Position numbers and translations under genes: made by a program. This document shows, piece by piece, positions 16,586 to 24,218 of a DNA stretch of 25,336 bases (position 1 is its first letter; each line of letters begins with the position of its first letter). Below the pieces are notes generated by a model. It saw nothing but the letters and a program-made list of their open reading frames with translations, was not told the origin of the DNA and did no database searches. The stretch comes from CAZEQK01 sp964514395 (GTDB lineage Bacteria > Bacillota > Bacilli > Tepidibacillales > Tepidibacillaceae): positions 1 to 25,336 of the forward strand of contig CAZEQK010000043.1 of NCBI GenBank assembly GCA_964514395.1. Reading direction: 5' to 3'.

Positions 16586-17347
16586 ATGTGTCTCATTCTA
16601 TTTGCTAACGATGCACATCCCCATTACCCATTAGTTATTGCAGCAAACAGGGATGAATTCTTGGCTAGGCCAACAGAAAAGGCAAAGCTGTGGAAGGATC
16701 ATCCTCATATTTTAGCTGGTAGAGATTTAGATAAAATGGGTACTTGGCTTGGCATGACAAAAGAGGGACGATTTGCAGCTATCACTAATTATCGTGATCC
16801 GTCTATACAAATGAATAATGCTCCTTCAAGGGGGAGCTTAGTTAAAAAGTTTTTAGTAGAAAAGATGCTACCAAATGAGTATATCGATTCGTTAAAAAAG
16901 GAAAGTCACTTATTTAGCGGCTATAACTTATTAGTAGGAGATATTCATTCTATCTATTATTTTTCTAACAAGTCAAATGAAAAATATAAAATACCTAGGG
17001 GTATTCATGGGTTAAGCAATCATCTACTTAATACCCCTTGGCCAAAGGTACAAATCGGCAAAGAAAAGCTATCAAGTTGTTTAAAAGAAGAAAAGATAAA
17101 TCCTAGCTGTTTGCTAAAAATCCTTAGAGATGATTGGGTGCCAAATGATCTTGAATTACCTAATACAGGGATAGGCATCGAAAAAGAACGTTTTCTAGCC
17201 CCAGCTTTTATTAGGGGTGAAGGCTATGGTACAAGATCATCAACTATTATTTTAGTGAATCGGGAATACCAAGTTTTTTTCCTTGAAAGAACATATAATG
17301 AAGATAATAGTTTCATTGATGTTGATTATCATTTTAATATACGATAA
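16586..17347 (+). CDS. NRDE/TANGO2-family protein
   Basis: This 253-residue protein begins MCLILFAN and has the namesake NRDEF at 21-25, followed by AGRDLDKMGTWLGMTKEGRF, TNYRDP and GLSNHLL. These are the standard NRDE/TANGO2 blocks. Cys2 sits where Ntn-type hydrolases carry their nucleophile, so an amidase-like reaction is possible, but it has not been shown for the family. Human TANGO2 is linked to lipid or haem metabolism, and the bacterial role is unclear. AGGTGAT lies upstream of the ATG, inside the end of DUF418. An intrinsic terminator begins at the stop codon. Confidence 0.9.
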   Translation: MCLILFANDAHPHYPLVIAANRDEFLARPTEKAKLWKDHPHILAGRDLDKMGTWLGMTKEGRFAAITNYRDPSIQMNNAPSRGSLVKKFLVEKMLPNEYIDSLKKESHLFSGYNLLVGDIHSIYYFSNKSNEKYKIPRGIHGLSNHLLNTPWPKVQIGKEKLSSCLKEEKINPSCLLKILRDDWVPNDLELPNTGIGIEKERFLAPAFIRGEGYGTRSSTIILVNREYQVFFLERTYNEDNSFIDVDYHFNIR

Positions 17348-17382
17348 ACCCAGCAAACGTTATAGCTTTGTTGGGTCTTTTT
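17348..17382 (+). terminator. intrinsic terminator of the DsrE/DUF418/NRDE unit
   Basis: A 10-bp stem pairs ACCCAGCAAA (17348-17357) with TTTGTTGGGT (17367-17376), with one G-T pair, and is followed by CTTTTT. It begins directly after the NRDE stop codon. Confidence 0.85.
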
Positions 17383-17426
17383 ATCTCTAAAAAATAGCTT
17401 TACAATACAGAACTGGAGGGATTCCT

Positions 17427-18500
17427 ATGAAAAAAATAAGGGTGGGTATCATTGGGACAGGCTTTGGCTCCACCGTACATGCACCAATGATGATGGATCA
17501 TGAAGGATTTGAAGTAACATCTATTGCTAGCGTATCAAGGGGCAGAACTGATCAAATAAAAGAACAGACTGGCATCGATAATGTTTATGCTAATTGGAAG
17601 GACATGCTTGATAAAGAGGAATTAGATCTAGTATCCATAACCTCTGCTCCTTTTTTACATCACGAGATGGTAATAGAGTCTTTGAAGCATTCCCATCATG
17701 TTCTTTGTGAAAAACCAATGGCCATGAATGCAGAACAATCGTTACATATGATAAAGAATTTAGAAGAGAAGAATAAATATGGATTAGTAAATTTTGAATT
17801 CAGGTTTCTTCCTGCTCGAATGAAAGTGAAGGAAATATTGAAGAGTGGGAAACTAGGCCGTATCATACATATTAATTATCGTGGCATTTATCAAGGGTAT
17901 CATCGTAACTTTAAGAAAAAAAATTGGTTAGGACAGCAAGAGTATGGTGGTGGTATGCTAGGAGCTCTTGGTTCTCACATGATCGATTCATTATTATGGT
18001 GGAAGCAGAATAAAATAAATGCCGTCTTTGCTAACCTAATGACCCATTTTCCCGAATATGTAGATGAAAAAGGAGATAGAGAAATTAGAACAGCTGAGGA
18101 TTCCTTTCAAATCATAGGAGATTTTGTCGATGGTACTACATTTACTATTGATTTTATGTATAGCAGTCGAAATGCATCAGGTTGGGGACTTGAGATACAT
18201 GGAACAAAGGGAACGTTAACCATGACAGATGATCAGGTAGTTAACATTGGTTTTGAAGATAGCGCACTTCAAGTAGTTGATTTAGCTGCACCTTTAAAAG
18301 GTTTAGAAAGTATGTCTGACTACACTAAAAAATATTATGGTGCATTTCACCCAATGTTAAATGCACTATACGACACCATTATAAACAATTATTCTAGTCC
18401 TAATTTAGCAACTTTTGAAGATGGTTACCAGGTTCAGTTAGTACTTGATGCCGCTAGAGAATCAGCAAAGACAAATAAAAAAATCTTTATTCAGAGGTAA
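17427..18500 (+). CDS. Gfo/Idh/MocA-family oxidoreductase
   Basis: This 357-residue NAD(P)-dependent dehydrogenase has an N-terminal Rossmann fold (IGTGFGSTVH, 9-18) and the CEKPMAMN motif (about 94-101) in the catalytic region. The C-terminal beta-sheet domain has GGGMLGALGSHMIDSLLWW and HGTKGTLTMTDDQ. Family members oxidise sugars, inositols or related cyclic polyols; the substrate here is not evident. The stop is four bases before the GrpB-like start, and the last 50 bases carry that gene's ribosome site (AGAGG), so the two are coupled. GGAGGG precedes the ATG. Confidence 0.9.
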   Translation: MKKIRVGIIGTGFGSTVHAPMMMDHEGFEVTSIASVSRGRTDQIKEQTGIDNVYANWKDMLDKEELDLVSITSAPFLHHEMVIESLKHSHHVLCEKPMAMNAEQSLHMIKNLEEKNKYGLVNFEFRFLPARMKVKEILKSGKLGRIIHINYRGIYQGYHRNFKKKNWLGQQEYGGGMLGALGSHMIDSLLWWKQNKINAVFANLMTHFPEYVDEKGDREIRTAEDSFQIIGDFVDGTTFTIDFMYSSRNASGWGLEIHGTKGTLTMTDDQVVNIGFEDSALQVVDLAAPLKGLESMSDYTKKYYGAFHPMLNALYDTIINNYSSPNLATFEDGYQVQLVLDAARESAKTNKKIFIQR

Positions 18501-18504
18501 TGGG

Positions 18505-19053
18505 ATGAATCAAGATAATAGAAGAGAAGTGAAAATGGTTTCGCATCGACCAGAATGGGTTAGCTTGTATAAAGAAGAAGCTGATAAGCTCAAGCGTATA
18601 CTAGAAAAAGAGGTTAATCATATTTATCACATCGGGAGTACTTCGATACTTGATATAAAAGCAAAACCAATCATTGATATTCTTGTCGAAGTAAAAGACA
18701 TTTCTAAAATAGATAATTATAATGAAGAATTTCAATCCCTTGATTATGAAATAAAAGGTGAGTATGGGATAACAGGAAGAAGGTTCTTCACCAAAGGGGG
18801 TAACCAAAGAACCCATCATGTTCATGTTTTTCAATCAGGCAATCATGAGATAAAAAAACATCTATTATTTAGAGATTATCTAAGAAATTATCCTGTTGAA
18901 GCAAAGAAATACTCAGATTTAAAGGAAAAATTAGCAGAAATTTATAGATATGATATTGAAAAATATATAGAGGGAAAGGATAGCTTTATTAAAGAAATTG
19001 ATAGAAAGGCTGTTATTTGGGAAGAACAAACTAACAAGGATAAAGATGCATAA
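18505..19053 (+). CDS. GrpB-like (UPF0157) protein
   Basis: This 182-residue protein has the GrpB/UPF0157 core HIGSTSILDIKAKPIIDILV (about 42-61), which includes the GS and D-x-D-like residues of a nucleotidyltransferase fold. The later block THHVHVFQSGNHEIKKHLLF (about 110-129) carries the conserved His-x-His and RDYLRNYP motif. The family has a pol-beta-like nucleotidyltransferase fold; its role is unknown. Reading could extend in frame to 18445 inside the oxidoreductase gene, but AGAGG seven bases before ATG 18505 sets the start. It is probably cotranscribed with the oxidoreductase. Confidence 0.88.
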   Translation: MNQDNRREVKMVSHRPEWVSLYKEEADKLKRILEKEVNHIYHIGSTSILDIKAKPIIDILVEVKDISKIDNYNEEFQSLDYEIKGEYGITGRRFFTKGGNQRTHHVHVFQSGNHEIKKHLLFRDYLRNYPVEAKKYSDLKEKLAEIYRYDIEKYIEGKDSFIKEIDRKAVIWEEQTNKDKDA

Positions 19054-19108
19054 ATTAATCACTTCTGGAAATAATCTATCTTGAATAATTAATTAAGGAG
19101 TGATATAA

Positions 19109-19543
19109 ATGCCTTTAATCCCTTATGAACCCTTTCGCCATCTTGAAAATATGAGGAGAGAGTTTGATAAATTTTTTTCCTCAGGCTTTCCAACTGTGAG
19201 TGACCATGATTTTGGTGTACCAAGATTGGACGTTTATGAAACGGAAAATGAGATTGTTGCTTCCTGTGAGCTGCCTGGTCTCGAAAGTAAAGAGGATGTA
19301 AATATTGATATTAATGATAACATCCTCTCAATAAGTGGAAGTGTGAATCGAGTGAATAAAGTAAAAGAGGACCAAGTTCATACAAGAGAAAGATTTGTAG
19401 GACGTTTCCATCGTTCGTTGAGGTTACCAACAGCGGTAAATACAGAAGGAGTAAAAGCCACCTATCGCAATGGAATATTAGAAATAACCATGCCAAAGCT
19501 AAAAGAGGATAATAGAAAACGAATTGACATAGAATTTCATTAA
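19109..19543 (+). CDS. Hsp20/alpha-crystallin small heat-shock protein
   Basis: This 144-residue holdase chaperone has the N-terminal arm MPLIPYEPFRHLENMRREFD, then the alpha-crystallin domain from about 37 with PRLDVYETENEIVASCELPGL and FHRSLRLPTAVN. The family closing motif GILEITMPK is at about 124-132. Small heat-shock proteins assemble into oligomers that bind unfolding proteins in the cytoplasm. AAGGAG precedes the ATG by 9 bases. I see no CIRCE inverted repeat upstream, so HrcA control is not indicated. Repeat copy A begins 39 bases after the stop. Confidence 0.93.
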   Translation: MPLIPYEPFRHLENMRREFDKFFSSGFPTVSDHDFGVPRLDVYETENEIVASCELPGLESKEDVNIDINDNILSISGSVNRVNKVKEDQVHTRERFVGRFHRSLRLPTAVNTEGVKATYRNGILEITMPKLKEDNRKRIDIEFH

Positions 19544-19582
19544 TCGTTCTAAATCAAAAAGCACCTCCTTTTTCCGTATTAA

Positions 19583-19697
19583 TCTTCGGTTTCAACAAGA
19601 CTCCCTCTTCAACACTGTAAAAGGGAGTTGTTTTATTTCTCGAAATAAGGGTGGCTAAGGTTCAGGTGGAGATAACAAAACTCCATCTGAACCAAGT
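19583..19697 (+). repeat. interspersed palindromic repeat, copy A (short form)
   Basis: Copy A has TCTTCGGTTTCAACAAG at one end and CTGAACCAAG at the other, near-inverted termini. It contains an imperfect ACTCCCT/AGGGAGT hairpin (about 19600-19628) and a strong 13-bp hairpin GGTTCAGGTGGAG (19659-19671) with CTCCATCTGAACC (19681-19693), loop nine bases. Compared with copy B it lacks an internal piece of about 53 bases. It sits between the hsp20 stop and the exporter stop, so the exporter transcript reads into it. Confidence 0.85.
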
Positions 19698-19740
19698 CCT
19701 CTTTATTAATACGCTTTTGGGGGTTTTTTTCATATTTGTT

Positions 19741-20745
19741 CTATCTCATTATATTTTGGTTATGTATCAAAAATAGTTCATCAGCATATTCCATGGTGTG
19801 CAAGTAAAGGTGATATAGTGATGAGCGATCCTCAAATTCAATTCGGGATTCTGGTAATGGCGAATCCTTAAATTCTTCATGAAGATGCTTTAAAGAATAA
19901 AATAAGCGTTTATAGGTTGATGCTGATGTTTGTTCTGGAAACCGTTGAATTCGTTTTAAAATGGTGAATGCCTTAGCAATAGTTTCAGAGTGTAAATAGT
20001 TCTTTTCCAACCGATTCGTTTCCCGGGTGATATCCTCAAGCATGAATAATAATTTTTTTAGAATTTTCAACTTATCAGATAATCCCTTATAGTACTCTTT
20101 TTCTTTTTCATTAATAATGTTTTCATTACTTATTTCCGCTTTTTCAATTAGCTTTCTTATGCTTTTACGTTCTTTTTCAAGTAGAGCTGTTTCTATGTTA
20201 TTTCGTTTTGGATCGCTAATATTTTTAGCAATTTGACTTAAATGATCAGATAATTGTACATATATTTCCTCTATCTTTTTTTCAAGATAGCGATGATGCT
20301 TTTGCGGGAATAGGAAGTTTATACCTACACTAGTAATGATACCGATTAAAATGACACTAATTTCATGGAATGTGAACTGAAAAAAATCATGCCACTTAGT
20401 AGGAAAATTTTCTAGAACATGATACATAACAATGACGGATAGGATTAATCCATCATACAGCCTAAAGGTAACCAAAAGTGTGATTGTAACAATGGTACCT
20501 AATCCAAAGGCTAATGGATTATTTCCTGTAAGATGAACTAAGCCTAGCCCAATGATTAACGCGATAAAGCTTCCAAAAATTAAGGTGGTACCATATTGGA
20601 AAGATTTTTTTGTTGTCTCTTTTAATCCAATTAAAGAGACAACGCCTGCAAAAGTGCTGTCAAATCCTAATAAGCTACTAATCATTAAAGCTATACTTAC
20701 CGCAAATCCAGTTTTTATAACTCTTTTTCCAACTAATTTTCTCAT
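19741..20745 (-). CDS. aromatic acid exporter (ArAE/FUSC) family protein
   Basis: This 334-residue membrane protein has an N-terminal bundle of about six hydrophobic segments (15-155), including KRVIKTGFAVSIALMISSLL, LKETTKKSFQYGTTLIFGSF and HVLENFPTKWHDFFQFTFHE. A soluble coiled-coil tail follows (about 160-334, KIEEIYVQLSDHL, RKLIEKAE). This is the ArAE_1/FUSC plan of Gram-positive aromatic-acid exporters such as YgaE relatives. It is divergent from the tryptophanase gene across a 213-base promoter region. Export of indole or aryl acids is a plausible inference but not shown by the sequence. AAGGAG lies before the ATG. Confidence 0.82.
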   Translation of the reverse strand: MRKLVGKRVIKTGFAVSIALMISSLLGFDSTFAGVVSLIGLKETTKKSFQYGTTLIFGSFIALIIGLGLVHLTGNNPLAFGLGTIVTITLLVTFRLYDGLILSVIVMYHVLENFPTKWHDFFQFTFHEISVILIGIITSVGINFLFPQKHHRYLEKKIEEIYVQLSDHLSQIAKNISDPKRNNIETALLEKERKSIRKLIEKAEISNENIINEKEKEYYKGLSDKLKILKKLLFMLEDITRETNRLEKNYLHSETIAKAFTILKRIQRFPEQTSASTYKRLFYSLKHLHEEFKDSPLPESRIEFEDRSSLYHLYLHTMEYADELFLIHNQNIMR

Positions 20746-20777
20746 GATAATCTCCTTAATAAATAGCTGATATCAAA

Positions 20778-20805
20778 ATTATATAAGAAAAAATAAACTT
20801 AGCAA
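20778..20805 (-). promoter_or_regulatory. sigma-A promoter of the aromatic exporter gene
   Basis: On the minus strand, TTGCTA (20800-20805) and TATAAT (20778-20783) are separated by 16 bases. The -10 is about 32 bases before the start codon. Confidence 0.6.
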
Positions 20806-20958
20806 TGACTTCTGAAATATTTGGAAAGGTAAAAATATTTTCAATAAACAAATGTTTTTAATAGATTTTCGATAAATTTTAAAAAATTATGTCTATTTAT
20901 GATTCTACATGATATTATTTTTTTAGTGCTGTAAAAATATACTAGGAGGGTAATAGCT

Positions 20959-22338
20959 ATGTCTTATCAAGCTGAACCATACAAAATTAAAATGGTAGAA
21001 CCAATTAGACAAATTTCTCGAGAGGAAAGAGAGCAAAAAATTAGGGAGGCTGGTTATAATCCTTTTGCATTACGTTCAGAGGATGTATATATTGATTTGC
21101 TTACTGATAGTGGTACTGGTGCTATGAGTGATTATCAATGGGCTGGGCTAATGCTGGGAGATGAAGCCTATGCAGGAAGTAGAAATTACTATCATTTTAA
21201 AGAAGTTGTTAATAAGTTAATTGGCTATGAATATGTCATTCCTACTCATCAGGGTAGAGGTGCTGAACAAGTTCTTTTTCCTGTTTTGATTAACCATCCA
21301 GGTCAATATGTCCTCGGTAATATGCATTTTGATACAACGAAGGCGCATATTGAAATTGCTAAAGGAAAAGCGTTGAATTTTGTTATTGAGGAAGCATTTG
21401 ATACGGCTTTAGAGCATCCTTTTAAAGGGAATTTTGATTTAGATCGACTTGAGGGCTTTATCAATGACAAAGGTAGTGAAAATATAGCATTTATTTTAAT
21501 TACGATAACTTGTAATAGTGCTGGTGGCCAGCCAGTTTCGATGGAAAATATAAAAGCTGTTAGTGGAATTGGTAAAAAGCATAATGTAAAGGTTCTTTTT
21601 GATGCTGCCCGGTTTGCTGAAAACGCTTACTTTATTCAACAAAGAGAGGCTGGATATAAGGATAAGTCTATAGAAGAAATTGTGAAGGAAATGTTTAGCT
21701 ATGGCAGTGGATTAACTATGAGTGCAAAAAAAGATGGACTTGTAAATATGGGTGGAATGATTGCGATAAAGGACGATGAAGAATTATACAATATTGCAAG
21801 AAGTATGGTTGTCCCTTTCGAAGGATTTCCTACTTATGGCGGTTTATCAGGTCGTGATATTGAAGCTTTAGCTAGAGGCCTTACAGAAGTAGTATCAGTA
21901 GATTATCTAAGACATAGAATTGGTCAGGTTGAATTTTTAGGTAATTTATTAGAGGATGGTGATGTTCCAATTCAAAAGCCAGTTGGTGGACATGCTGTTT
22001 TTGTTGATGCGAAGAAATTTTTACCTCACATTCCTCAAAATCAATTTCCTGCACATTCTTTAGCGGTTGAGCTTTACATTGAAGCAGGTGTACGAGGTGT
22101 TGAAATAGGTTCTTTATTGCTTGGACGTGACCCAGAAACAGGAGATGAATTAATCTCACCAGTGGAGTTTTTGAGACTTACGATTCCTAGACGAGTCTAT
22201 ACAGATAATCATATGCGGGTAGTAGCAGATGCTTTGATTAATTTATACAAGAAAAGAGAAAAGATAAAGGGTTTAAAATTCACCTATGAACCTCAGATTT
22301 TAAGACACTTTACTGCTAAATTAGAGCCAATCGAATAA
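20959..22338 (+). CDS. tnaA: tryptophanase (tyrosine phenol-lyase-like backbone)
   Basis: This 459-residue PLP enzyme splits tryptophan to indole, pyruvate and ammonia. The PLP lysine is in MSAKKDGLVN (K257/K258). DSGTGAMSDYQWAG, PTHQGRGAEQ and ITCNSAGGQPVS are the standard lyase blocks. Three positions separate tryptophanase from tyrosine phenol-lyase (TPL), and all three are tryptophanase-like: D125 in HFDTTK (Thr in TPL), I383 in VEIGSLLLGRD (Arg in TPL) and H450 in LRHFTAKL (Phe in TPL). Elsewhere it tracks TPL (YQAEPYKIK, MSDYQWAG, PGQYVLGNM), so its backbone is intermediate. AGGAGGG precedes the ATG. No tnaC leader or T-box is visible upstream. Confidence 0.9.
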   Translation: MSYQAEPYKIKMVEPIRQISREEREQKIREAGYNPFALRSEDVYIDLLTDSGTGAMSDYQWAGLMLGDEAYAGSRNYYHFKEVVNKLIGYEYVIPTHQGRGAEQVLFPVLINHPGQYVLGNMHFDTTKAHIEIAKGKALNFVIEEAFDTALEHPFKGNFDLDRLEGFINDKGSENIAFILITITCNSAGGQPVSMENIKAVSGIGKKHNVKVLFDAARFAENAYFIQQREAGYKDKSIEEIVKEMFSYGSGLTMSAKKDGLVNMGGMIAIKDDEELYNIARSMVVPFEGFPTYGGLSGRDIEALARGLTEVVSVDYLRHRIGQVEFLGNLLEDGDVPIQKPVGGHAVFVDAKKFLPHIPQNQFPAHSLAVELYIEAGVRGVEIGSLLLGRDPETGDELISPVEFLRLTIPRRVYTDNHMRVVADALINLYKKREKIKGLKFTYEPQILRHFTAKLEPIE

Positions 22339-22343
22339 AGAAG

Positions 22344-22510
22344 ACTTGGTTCAGATGGATTTTTTTATCTCCAAATGAACCTTAGCTCCCATAGGGGCAC
22401 AAGTCACACTAAATGCTAAAGCATTAAGTTGTGCTATGCCGCCCTTATTTCGAGGATTGAAACAACTCTCTCTTACGGTGTTGAAGAGGGAGTCTTGTTG
22501 AAACCAAGAT
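22344..22510 (-). repeat. interspersed palindromic repeat, copy B (long form)
   Basis: This is the same element as copy A in opposite orientation, 167 bases, with ends CTTGGTTCAG and CTTGGTTTCAAC (inverse). Three hairpins are visible: GGTTCA...TGAACC (about 22348-22380), CACACTAAATGCT with AGCATTAAGTTGTG (22405-22433), and AACTCTCTCTT with AAGAGGGAGTC (about 22464-22494). The middle hairpin is the piece of about 53 bases absent from copy A. It begins six bases after the tnaA stop. Confidence 0.88.
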
Positions 22511-22520
22511 AAATGCAAAA

Positions 22521-22554
22521 AAACTTCCACTTATTTTTAGTGGAAGTTTTTTTT
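22521..22554 (+). terminator. intrinsic terminator after tnaA and repeat B
   Basis: A 10-bp perfect stem pairs AAACTTCCAC (22521-22530) with GTGGAAGTTT (22540-22549), loop nine bases, and TTTTT follows. It ends the tnaA transcript after it has passed through repeat copy B. Confidence 0.88.
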
Positions 22555-22733
22555 ATGACTTGTAACTTTAATACATAAACGCTTAAATGCTTTTAATATA
22601 AAAAGGATGCGAAATTTAGCAAAATTTCTGTAAATTTATGTAGAATATTTTCATTCATTCTAGTATAATTTCTTTATATATATTTTCACCCTTTTAAAGG
22701 GTTAAAATAAAAATTTAGAAAGGTGGAGATTCT
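22555..22733 (+). promoter_or_regulatory. leader region of the SNF transporter gene
   Basis: The tnaA-to-transporter gap of about 395 bases holds repeat B, the terminator above and this leader. A TATAAT at 22664-22669 is a likely -10, but only a weak TAGAAT lies at the -35 position. A small inverted repeat ACCCTT/AAGGGT (22688-22702) would lie in the mRNA leader. A second weak inverted repeat GAAATTT/AAATTTC lies at 22611-22628. No riboswitch is recognised. Confidence 0.4.
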
Positions 22734-24092
22734 TTGGAAGAAACAAAGCAACGAGAACAATGGGGGTCAAGACTTGGGTTTATTCTTGCTGCAGCTGGTT
22801 CAGCTGTAGGATTAGGTAATATATGGAAGTTTCCTTATATTACTGGGGAGTATGGTGGTTCTGCATTTATAATTGTTTATCTTATTGCAATAGCACTTAT
22901 CGGATTCCCTATCATGCTAGCAGAGTTTACAATTGGTAGAAAAGCACAAAAAGATGCTGTTGGCTCATTTAAATCCTTAGCACCAGATAAGCCATGGTAC
23001 TATACAGGTTATATGGGTGTAGCTTCTGCATTTATGATTTTAGCATTTTATGGTGTAGTAGCAGGTTGGACACTAGCATATATCGTTGAATCAGTGACTG
23101 GAAAGCTAGGCAATGTTACACCTGATAAACTAGGAGATCATTTTGGAGGATTTATCAGCAATCCATACACTCCAATCTTCTGGCAAGCATTATTTATGCT
23201 TCTTACCGTTCTAATCGTTTTAGGAGGAGTAGCAAAGGGTATTGAAAGATGGAATAAAATTTTAATGCCTACATTGGTTCTATTACTAGTCATCATCATC
23301 ATTCGTAGTGTAACATTACCAGGAGCAGGTGCAGGCTTAGAGTTCTTATTAAAGCCTGATTTTTCAAAATTAACAGCAACATCATTGTTAGTAGCGATCG
23401 GTCATGCCTTTTTCTCACTGAGCTTAGGCATGGGTACGATGATCACTTATGGTGGTTATTTATCTAAAGAAGATAAACTGCCTGGAGCAGCTATCAATGT
23501 ATCTATTGCTGATACCTTAATTGCATTAATGGCTGGATTTGCTATTTTCCCAGCAGTTTTTGCTTTCCATATGGATCCAAGTGCTGGACCTGGTTTAGTA
23601 TTTATTACTTTACCTGCTGTATTCCAACAGCTACCTATGGGAGCATTTTTCTCAACATTATTCTTCTTGTTATTAGCAATTGCAGCTTTAACCTCATCTA
23701 TTTCAATTTTAGAGGTTCCTGTTGCATTCCTACATGAGAATTTTGGTTGGGGCCGTAAAAAAGCTACTTGGTTTATTGGAACAATTATCTTCTTAGTTGG
23801 TATTCCTGCATCTCTTTCTATGGGATCATGGAGTGGATTTAAGATTGCAGGTATGGGATTCTTTGATCAATTAGATTTCTTATCATCATACATTCTGTTA
23901 CCACTTGGTGGTTTCTTCATCTCCTTATTCGTTGCTTATGCAATGAAAAAGAAGGATGCATTAGAATCTGCAGATTTCACAGAAAGAAGTGGTTTAGGAG
24001 CATTCTGGATAACTTCCTTGAAATATATTTCTCCTATACTAATCTTAATCGTATTTGTATATCAAATATACTCTAAATTCTTTGCTGGATAA
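22734..24092 (+). CDS. sodium:neurotransmitter symporter (SNF) family transporter
   Basis: This 452-residue membrane transporter has about 11-12 segments and the LeuT/NSS signature WGSRLGFILAAAGSAVGLGN (10-29), followed by IWKFPYITGEYGGSAF. This region lines the Na+ and amino-acid site in LeuT. Further family blocks are GHAFFSLSLGMGTMITYGGY and ALTSSISILEVPVAF. Bacterial members import amino acids with Na+; the tryptophan transporter TnaT of Symbiobacterium belongs here. Being next to tryptophanase makes tryptophan a good candidate substrate, by context only. TTG start; GGTGGAGAT lies just upstream. It is separated from tnaA by a terminator and has its own leader. Confidence 0.88.
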   Translation: MEETKQREQWGSRLGFILAAAGSAVGLGNIWKFPYITGEYGGSAFIIVYLIAIALIGFPIMLAEFTIGRKAQKDAVGSFKSLAPDKPWYYTGYMGVASAFMILAFYGVVAGWTLAYIVESVTGKLGNVTPDKLGDHFGGFISNPYTPIFWQALFMLLTVLIVLGGVAKGIERWNKILMPTLVLLLVIIIIRSVTLPGAGAGLEFLLKPDFSKLTATSLLVAIGHAFFSLSLGMGTMITYGGYLSKEDKLPGAAINVSIADTLIALMAGFAIFPAVFAFHMDPSAGPGLVFITLPAVFQQLPMGAFFSTLFFLLLAIAALTSSISILEVPVAFLHENFGWGRKKATWFIGTIIFLVGIPASLSMGSWSGFKIAGMGFFDQLDFLSSYILLPLGGFFISLFVAYAMKKKDALESADFTERSGLGAFWITSLKYISPILILIVFVYQIYSKFFAG

Positions 24093-24174
24093 ACCAATAA
24101 ACAAAGTCCCGCATGATGTAGAGTTTTTTGTTATTGACAATGTATTCGGAATTCGGAAGTTTATCAGCAATTTT

Positions 24175-24199
24175 AAACCCCACGAGAGTGGGGTTTTTT
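24175..24199. terminator. intrinsic terminator between convergent genes
   Basis: AAACCCCAC (24175-24183) and GTGGGGTTT (24188-24196) enclose the tetraloop GAGA, and TTTTTT follows on the plus strand. A weaker A-rich flank on the left may help termination of the minus-strand TSUP gene. It ends the SNF transcript. Confidence 0.85.
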
Positions 24200-24218
24200 A
24201 TGTAATTAATTAAAATTT

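Noticed and set aside
18445..18504. Earlier start for the GrpB-like gene
   Set aside because: It lies inside the oxidoreductase gene; AGAGG seven bases before ATG 18505 fits translation initiation much better.
20746..20958. tnaC leader peptide or tryptophan T-box before tnaA
   Set aside because: No short ORF with Trp codons and no T-box consensus was found in these 213 bases; the one short ORF (MILHDIIFLVL) has no Trp.
21881..22159. Minus-strand open frame of 92 codons
   Set aside because: It is the antisense shadow of tnaA and shows no domain or ribosome site.
20959..22338. Tyrosine phenol-lyase annotation
   Set aside because: Residues at the three key positions (D125, I383, H450) are those of tryptophanase, despite TPL-like stretches.
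22344..22510. CRISPR-like repeat suggested by GTTTCAA(T)CC and repeated copies
   Set aside because: Copies are 2-3 kb apart, differently oriented and 115-167 bases long; there are no regular spacers and no cas genes.
22611..22628. GAAATTT/AAATTTC inverted repeat as a terminator
   Set aside because: No T run follows and the stem is all A/T except one pair; it is probably chance in AT-rich DNA.
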